From contig NZ_CAAFUQ010000052.1 in NCBI RefSeq assembly GCF_900766215.1, positions 1-10,524 of the forward strand: 10,524 nt of DNA, written 5' to 3'. The notes under the pieces were generated by a model. It saw nothing but the letters and a program-made list of their open reading frames with translations. It did not search any database and was not told the origin of the DNA. Positions within the stretch are counted from its first letter, which is position 1. The number at the start of each line of letters is the position of its first letter. Positions 7,045 through 10,524 of this stretch are shown in pieces. The DNA comes from an uncultured Finegoldia sp. (lineage in GTDB: Bacteria > Bacillota > Clostridia > Tissierellales > Peptoniphilaceae). The translations under genes were made by a program, and so were the position numbers.

Positions 7045-7790
7045 TATAAAAATTCCTCCGCTAGTCTCATATAAGCAATAGATCCTTTGGAATTTTTGTC
7101 GTAAGATAACGCACTCATTCCATAGCTTGGAGCTTCTGCTAACCTTATATTACGCGGTATCATAGTCGTAAACACCTTATCTTTGAAGTATTTCTTGACC
7201 TCTTCTACCACTTCCAAACTAAGATTATTTCTACCATCAAACATACTCATAACAATACCTTCTATTTCAAGATTTTCGTTCAGCGAACTTCTAACCAAAT
7301 TAATAGTGTTCATAAGTTGACTCACCCCTTCAAGCGCATAAAACTCGCATTGAATAGGTATAAGAACAGAATTCGCCGCTACAAGGGCATTAATAGACAA
7401 AGTCCCCAAAGATGGAGGACAATCTATAAAACAAAAATCGTATCCTTTTACATTAGAAAGTATGTTAGATAACACCTTTTCCTTATTATCGGTGTTAATA
7501 AGTTCCACCTCAACACCCGACAAATCCGATGTTGCTGGGATTATATCCACGTTTTTTTCTTCTGTGTGAATAATAAAATCATCGTCGAATTCATCATGCA
7601 CCATCAAATCATACATACTTTTTGACAATTCGAACTTGTTAATCCCAAACCCAGAAGTAGTGTTACCTTGTGGATCCAAATCCACTACAAGCACTTTTTT
7701 TCCTTTCAAACCAAGAGCTGCTGACAAATTAACGACGGTAGTAGTCTTACCTACCCCACCTTTTTGATTAAATACACATATTGTTTTCAA
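7044..7790 (-). CDS. parA: Chromosome-partitioning ATPase ParA (Soj)
   Basis: A Walker-type ATPase that forms ATP-bound dimers on the nucleoid and moves ParB-parS complexes; Soj relatives also control DnaA. I choose the TTG at 7788-7790 (protein MKTICVFNQKGG..., 248 residues). AAAGGAG sits 8 bases upstream, and the family normally begins like this. The ATG at 7806-7808 would add six residues and overlaps the predicted transcription start, so it would be leaderless. Visible motifs in the 248-residue numbering are the deviant Walker A KGGVGKTT (10-17, signature Lys10), VVDLDPQGN (35-43), FIDCPPSLG (121-129) and RNIRLAEAPSYG (213-224). There is no N-terminal DNA-binding extension, so it is the chromosomal Soj type. 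It is promoter-proximal, with parB overlapping its stop codon. Confidence 0.95.
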   Translation of the reverse strand: MKTICVFNQKGGVGKTTTVVNLSAALGLKGKKVLVVDLDPQGNTTSGFGINKFELSKSMYDLMVHDEFDDDFIIHTEEKNVDIIPATSDLSGVEVELINTDNKEKVLSNILSNVKGYDFCFIDCPPSLGTLSINALVAANSVLIPIQCEFYALEGVSQLMNTINLVRSSLNENLEIEGIVMSMFDGRNNLSLEVVEEVKKYFKDKVFTTMIPRNIRLAEAPSYGMSALSYDKNSKGSIAYMRLAEEFL

Positions 7791-7813
7791 ATTTACAGCT
7801 CCTTTCATCTTTT

Positions 7814-7822
7814 ATTATAGCA
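7814..7822 (-). promoter_or_regulatory. parA extended -10 promoter
   Basis: On the minus strand TGCTATAAT forms an extended -10 (TATAAT at 7814-7819, TG at 7821-7822). No good -35 is seen at about 7837-7842, as is typical for extended -10 promoters. The start of transcription should fall near 7807, just before the AAAGGAG that serves the TTG start. A parS site lies immediately upstream of the -35 region. Confidence 0.65.
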
Positions 7823-7843
7823 CAAATATAGTTCTAATTTGAT

Positions 7844-9076
7844 TTAAAATGTTTCACGTGAAACATTTTCTAAAATCATAAGTCTCAGCTCTGCCAAAGC
7901 ACGATTGGAAACTCTGTTTCTTATTTTGTTTCGTTCTCCGTGAAGCTGTAATTTTAGGGTTTTTATCGTGTTTTTGTATCCAAGTCCAACATATACAAGC
8001 CCAGCATTTTCTCCTGACGCATAACCTGTCGTAGATATCGCACAGTCAACTCCAAACTTTTCAAACATCCTCTCAACCATCTCAAACGCAACATTTTCAC
8101 TAACAACACCGTATGTGTCTATAGTTTCAGCCTTAACACCAAGCAAATCTATCTTTGCTTCATTAGAATACACCACCAACGACCTTTTCAAATAATCGCT
8201 AACTCCAGACACATTCACAAGTTTAGATGCAATCATGCCACCTGTAATGGATTCTGATGTCATAATCGACAAGTCGTGTTTTTGTAATACTTTGTACAAA
8301 GCTTGTTCGATGGTTTCATCGTTTTCTCCAAAAACATATATACCAAGTCTTTCCTTTAGTTCTTTCTTCTTCTCATCAATCATTTTCAATGCAGTTTGTT
8401 TGTCGTTAGCCTTGGCAGTTACTCTTAGAATTCTCTTGTCCTTCTTAAAATAAGGCGCTACTGTTGGATTGTTTGATGATTCGATGATATCTTTCACTCT
8501 TTCATTCATGTCCCATTCGCCCAGTATCGAAACATTCAATGTTTCAGAAATAATACAGTCTGTTGCGAATTGCTCCAGAACTTTTTGCACTTGTTCTTCA
8601 AAAATAGGCTTCATCTCAGCCGGTGGCCCTGGTAGAAACAGTATTCTTTTGCCGTTATTTTCAATCATCGCACAGTCAGCAGTTCCATTGAAGTTTTCAA
8701 AAACAATCGCATCTTCTGGAAACATACATTGTTGTAGATTGGCTCTTATCGCTTTTTCATCATTATTGAAATAACGTTTCATTTTTTCATAGCTTTTTTG
8801 GTTAAGCACCATTTCCTTGCCAAGACAATCACAGCAGCATTTTTTCGTAATGTCATCTTCAGTCGGTCCTAAACCACCAGTAGTTATAATCAGATCATTT
8901 TCTTTCAAACCTTCTTGTATTTCTTTGTACAATCTGTTGTAATTATCGCCAACCACAACTCTCTTGTACAAATCAAACCCAAGCTCTCTAATTTTAATAG
9001 AAATGTAGTTGGAATTCGTGTCCAAAGTGTCACCTAGCAGTAATTCCGTCCCAACGGCTATTATTTGAACTTTCAT
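7844..9076 (-). CDS. cinA: CinA family protein (competence/damage-inducible, NMN amidase-type)
   Basis: CinA proteins join an N-terminal MoaB/MogA-like domain (ADP-ribose or NAD-related pyrophosphatase in characterised members) to a C-terminal PncC-like nicotinamide-nucleotide amidase domain. The 410-residue length is standard. The N-terminal domain shows IIAVGTELLLGDTLDTN (5-21), TTGGLGPTEDDIT (65-77) and FLPGPPAEM (147-155). The C-terminal domain shows TSESITGG (273-280, probable nucleophile Ser276) and VVYSNEAK (301-308, with Tyr303 and Lys308). Two oddities are a Cys cluster, KKCCCDCLG (78-86), and replacement of the usual GIAGPxGG loop by a shorter GYASGENAG (351-359), which could alter activity. 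GGAGG lies 4 bases before the ATG. The last codons encode parS. It is the first gene of the par series but has its own promoter and is separated from parA by that gene's promoter. Confidence 0.93.
   Translation of the reverse strand: MKVQIIAVGTELLLGDTLDTNSNYISIKIRELGFDLYKRVVVGDNYNRLYKEIQEGLKENDLIITTGGLGPTEDDITKKCCCDCLGKEMVLNQKSYEKMKRYFNNDEKAIRANLQQCMFPEDAIVFENFNGTADCAMIENNGKRILFLPGPPAEMKPIFEEQVQKVLEQFATDCIISETLNVSILGEWDMNERVKDIIESSNNPTVAPYFKKDKRILRVTAKANDKQTALKMIDEKKKELKERLGIYVFGENDETIEQALYKVLQKHDLSIMTSESITGGMIASKLVNVSGVSDYLKRSLVVYSNEAKIDLLGVKAETIDTYGVVSENVAFEMVERMFEKFGVDCAISTTGYASGENAGLVYVGLGYKNTIKTLKLQLHGERNKIRNRVSNRALAELRLMILENVSRETF
7850..7865. promoter_or_regulatory. parS site 1 (inside the cinA 3' end)
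   Basis: TGTTTCACGTGAAACA is a perfect 16-bp palindrome identical to the canonical bacterial parS, the ParB loading site. It is embedded in the coding sequence of cinA and covers the codons for VSRET, the last residues before Phe and the stop codon. The flanking bases extend the dyad (AAAA before, TTTT after). It lies 31 bases upstream of the parA -10. Confidence 0.97.
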
Positions 9077-9121
9077 TTGTCCTCCATAGTTTATTACCTA
9101 TATTTTATTTTCGCCTGTTAA

Positions 9122-9148
9122 AACGCCTCTCAGAGCGTCGTTTTTTTT
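9122..9148. terminator. GC hairpin in the cinA leader region
   Basis: ACGC (9123-9126) pairs with GCGT (9135-9138), with further partial inner pairing. On the plus strand it is followed by CG and eight T residues (9141-9148), a good terminator shape, although no plus-strand gene ends here. On the minus strand it is followed by only TTTTAAC. Since the predicted cinA transcript starts near 9159, this hairpin would lie in its leader and could attenuate cinA, or it could block antisense transcripts entering from the left. Confidence 0.5.
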
Positions 9149-9165
9149 CTTCGATTTACAATTAA

Positions 9166-9174
9166 ATTATATCA
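9166..9174 (-). promoter_or_regulatory. Probable cinA extended -10 promoter
   Basis: TGATATAAT on the minus strand (TATAAT at 9166-9171, TG at 9173-9174) is an extended -10 without an obvious -35. Transcription would start near 9159, leaving a leader of about 80 bases with the hairpin at 9122-9138. The layout mirrors that of parA, including a parS just upstream. Confidence 0.5.
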
Positions 9175-9196
9175 CTAATGAAATTTTCATAAAAAT

Positions 9197-9212
9197 GTTT
9201 CACGTGAAACAT
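9197..9212. promoter_or_regulatory. parS site 2 (intergenic)
   Basis: A second perfect TGTTTCACGTGAAACA, extended by five A and five T residues on its two sides. Its centre is 1347 bp from that of parS site 1, so the two sites bracket cinA. It starts 26 bases upstream of the predicted cinA -10. Confidence 0.97.
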
Positions 9213-9251
9213 TTTTTATTCTATTCTAAGTATTTTACTATAAAAATCAGC

Positions 9252-9282
9252 ATTAAAAAAAGTACATTATAAAATGTACTTT
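9252..9282 (-). terminator. Terminator of the CFI-box gene
   Basis: AAAGTACATT (9259-9268) pairs perfectly over 10 bp with AATGTACTTT (9273-9282), with a 4-base loop. Read on the minus strand it is followed by a run of T residues (A-run at 9255-9261 on the plus strand). It lies about 100 bases past the stop codon at 9386. Confidence 0.65.
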
Positions 9283-9337
9283 AATTTGAAATATTTTGAT
9301 TTAATTAGCAAGTTAATGAAGTATTTAAAATAACATA

Positions 9338-9365
9338 TTTACACTATCTAATTTACACTATCTAA
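9338..9365. repeat. 14-bp perfect tandem duplication
   Basis: TTTACACTATCTAA occurs twice back to back (9338-9351 and 9352-9365), between the CFI-box gene stop and its terminator. It may be a recent slippage product in the 3' untranslated region; two copies are too few to call a functional iteron. Confidence 0.85.
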
Positions 9366-9385
9366 CTTCTTATGACTAAGTTTGA

Positions 9386-9877
9386 TTATAAATAATTCTT
9401 CGATAATTCTAACGAAACATCTTTGTACAAATTATAAGCTTCTTCATACTCATTATTTTTAATCAATTTAACAGAAGGTTGAACTAATTCATTATACAAA
9501 TGATTATATATTTCATTCTTTTTCCCCAAGCTATCTATCTTTTTAACTATTTTAGGTGCTATAACATAATATTCATCAACAGAACTTGGATATTTTTCTT
9601 TAACGTATGTATCTCTGAAGTTCCTCAGGATTGTTAATTCCTCACAATTATCATCAAATTTGTCCATTTGGTTTGCCATACATGCAGAAGTAAGAAAACA
9701 ACCTCCTGAAGAATTGTCATTATAAGATTGATATATTCTATATTCCTTCCACAATTGATCATCGTCTAAAAAACCAGGTTCACAATATCTGGAGCAATCA
9801 CTTGGTATATTATCGTCAATAATATCACATTGATTACCATTCCAAAATCCTTCTCTTAAAAACGGGCATGTACTCAT
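9386..9877 (-). CDS. Cys-rich CFI-box domain protein, function unknown
   Basis: The start is the ATG at 9875-9877, with AAAAGGAGG 5 bases upstream; the frame is open further up to an ATG at 9940, but that lacks a ribosome binding site and would consume the leader hairpin. The 163-residue protein begins MSTCPFLREG and has a Cys-rich head (Cys4, 17, 28 and 32) that could bind metal. It is followed by GGCFLTSACM (58-67), ILRNFRDTYV (83-92) and DEYYVIAPKIV (101-111). This series matches the CFI-box pattern (CFIATAAYG, LR-FRD, YY-sP) seen at the ends of many bacterial proteins of unknown function. There is no signal peptide or membrane helix, so it is probably cytoplasmic. It stands alone, with its own promoter and terminator. 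I do not know its role. Confidence 0.8.
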   Translation of the reverse strand: MSTCPFLREGFWNGNQCDIIDDNIPSDCSRYCEPGFLDDDQLWKEYRIYQSYNDNSSGGCFLTSACMANQMDKFDDNCEELTILRNFRDTYVKEKYPSSVDEYYVIAPKIVKKIDSLGKKNEIYNHLYNELVQPSVKLIKNNEYEEAYNLYKDVSLELSKNYL

Positions 9878-9892
9878 AAGTTCCTCCTTTTG

Positions 9893-9927
9893 GTATAGCT
9901 CTTTTAAATTTCTATTATCAGCTATAC
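9893..9927 (-). promoter_or_regulatory. Leader hairpin next to the CFI-box gene ribosome binding site
   Basis: On the minus strand GTATAGCT (9920-9927) pairs perfectly with AGCTATAC (9893-9900) across a 19-base loop. The stem ends one base before AAAAGGAGG (9883-9891). It lies in the roughly 93-base leader and could influence ribosome access or RNA stability. Confidence 0.45.
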
Positions 9928-9976
9928 ATTGCATTTCCATTCATTTAAAAAATATCCAAATCAAATAATTGTTGGT

Positions 9977-10005
9977 ATTTTATCACTTCACACATGATTT
10001 GTCAA
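9977..10005 (-). promoter_or_regulatory. Promoter of the CFI-box gene
   Basis: Minus-strand TTGACA (10000-10005) is a perfect -35, with a 17-base spacer and TAAAAT (9977-9982) as the -10, close to the sigma-A consensus. Transcription should start near 9970, giving a leader of about 93 bases. Confidence 0.8.
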
Positions 10006-10026
10006 TATAAAATTTTAACTTATTTC

Positions 10027-10304
10027 AGATATTCTGAGTAAATTAGGTTTTCTGCTTATCATTGTGAAGTATTTCCTTTCCTCTCCATTAGCAATGAAAA
10101 TCCCATAAATACGACTATCTTTTCCTTTTTTCTTCGTAAATCTAGCGAAACAAAAAAGTAGAATGCATTTTCGCTAAGAATATCATACGAAGAAAATAAG
10201 CATAAATCCAAGTGAAATAAGTCGTCAAAAATCGCACTGTCCGAGCGTTAGCGAGTTTGCAATTTTAGATTCACAAGCTTAGAATTTGTTTGTTTTCGTA
10301 AGCT
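10027..10304. repeat. Structured repeat, copy 1 (about 278 bp)
   Basis: First unit of a direct tandem repeat. The core holds a nested palindrome: an outer 11-bp arm (10128-10138 with 10186-10196) and an inner 8-bp arm TAGCGAAA (10143-10150) with TTTCGCTA (10169-10176), around an 18-base loop. A wider 6-bp pairing, ACGACT (10111-10116) with AGTCGT (10220-10225), encloses it. A GCACTGTCCGAGCGTTAGCG-type motif follows (about 10234-10253). No gene is recognisable. Confidence 0.85.
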
Positions 10305-10524
10305 AGATATTTGAGCCAATCCGGTTTTCTGCTTATTATTGTTAAATATTCTTTCCTCTCTAGTAGCAATCAAATTTCCATAAATACGACTACTTTTTCC
10401 TTTTTCTTCATAAATCTAGCGAAACAAAAAAGTAGAATACACTTTCGCTAAGAATATCATACGAAGAAAATAAGCATAAATCCAAGTGAAATAAGTCGTC
10501 AAAAATCGCACTGTCCGAGCGTTA
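10305..10524. repeat. Structured repeat, copy 2 (cut by window edge)
   Basis: Second unit in the same orientation, starting AGATATTTGAG. Its last 82 bases (10443-10524) are identical to 10169-10250, with an offset of 274, while the left part has diverged by substitutions and small indels. The inner stem TAGCGAAA (10417-10424) with TTTCGCTA (10443-10450) is intact; the outer arm has one mismatch (CTTCATA for CTTCGTA). More copies may follow beyond the window. Confidence 0.85.

Larger units (their letters stand above)
9077..9385. other. AT-rich non-coding region upstream of cinA
   Basis: No gene is visible on either strand. It contains, from left to right, the cinA ribosome binding site, the hairpin at 9122-9138, the extended -10, parS site 2, an AT-rich terminator (9252-9282) for the CFI-box gene, and a 14-bp tandem duplication (9338-9365). 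I found no cluster of perfect DnaA boxes here, so the sequence does not support calling it a replication origin. Confidence 0.6.

Noticed and set aside
9338..9365. Two adjacent identical 14-mers as a CRISPR or iteron array
   Set aside because: There are only two copies with no spacer, so this is a simple tandem duplication.
9077..9385. Candidate replication origin beside parS
   Set aside because: The region is AT-rich and near parABS, but I see no cluster of DnaA boxes and no dnaA or dnaN gene, so the call is not supported.
10027..10200. Both repeat copies can be read on the minus strand as a short peptide containing KGKxSRIYG
   Set aside because: The frames are broken differently in the two copies, no good start site is visible, and the DNA palindromes explain the conservation better. 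A decayed coding sequence remains possible but unsupported.

Overview
The window comes from a low-GC, Gram-positive, anaerobic-type bacterium. The gene set (Soj/Spo0J-type ParAB, DUF4446, clostridial-type phosphate acetyltransferase, FTCD_C-family folate enzyme) and AAAGGAGG-type ribosome binding sites point to Clostridia/Tissierellia. A Gram-positive anaerobic coccus such as Finegoldia or a relative is my best guess; this is inference from gene content and not a database match.

Layout. Positions 1-110 look like the right end of an IS200/IS605-type element, with the fold of the TnpB-associated guide RNA (omega RNA) and a strong GC hairpin, followed by a terminator-like hairpin at 125-159. A 64-codon two-helix membrane protein gene (206-400, minus) is divergent from mnmH/selU (592-1611, plus), the tRNA 2-selenouridine synthase, which has its own promoter overlapped by a 9-bp dyad. 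mnmH converges on a long minus-strand series (9076 down to 1676) through a bidirectional terminator.

The minus-strand series reads cinA, parA, parB, a cyclodeaminase/cyclohydrolase-family gene, a cysteine-desulfurase-like aminotransferase, a DUF4446 gene, pta, a small four-helix membrane protein, and a COG4905/CmpB-type membrane protein with a coiled-coil tail. From parA to the small membrane protein the genes overlap or are separated by at most about 23 bases (TAATG and ATGA junctions), so chromosome segregation and metabolic genes are probably co-transcribed and partly translationally coupled.

Two perfect 16-bp parS sites (7850-7865 and 9197-9212) bracket cinA. The first is embedded in the last codons of cinA. 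Each lies just upstream of an extended -10 promoter (for parA and for cinA), so ParB could both nucleate the segregation complex and regulate these promoters here. ParABS with two parS sites suggests that the window lies in the origin-proximal part of the chromosome.

Beyond cinA lie an AT-rich non-coding region (9077-9385) with hairpins and a 14-bp tandem duplication, then a Cys-rich CFI-box protein gene (9386-9877, minus) with a consensus promoter and a leader hairpin against its ribosome binding site, and finally a structured tandem repeat of about 278 bp (10027-10524) cut by the window edge. I saw no tRNA, rRNA, CRISPR array or classical riboswitch. No clearly new multi-gene system is evident. 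The most noteworthy signals are the parS/promoter arrangement, the structured terminal repeat, the loop-to-guide-RNA complementarity at the left end, and the mnmH control region.
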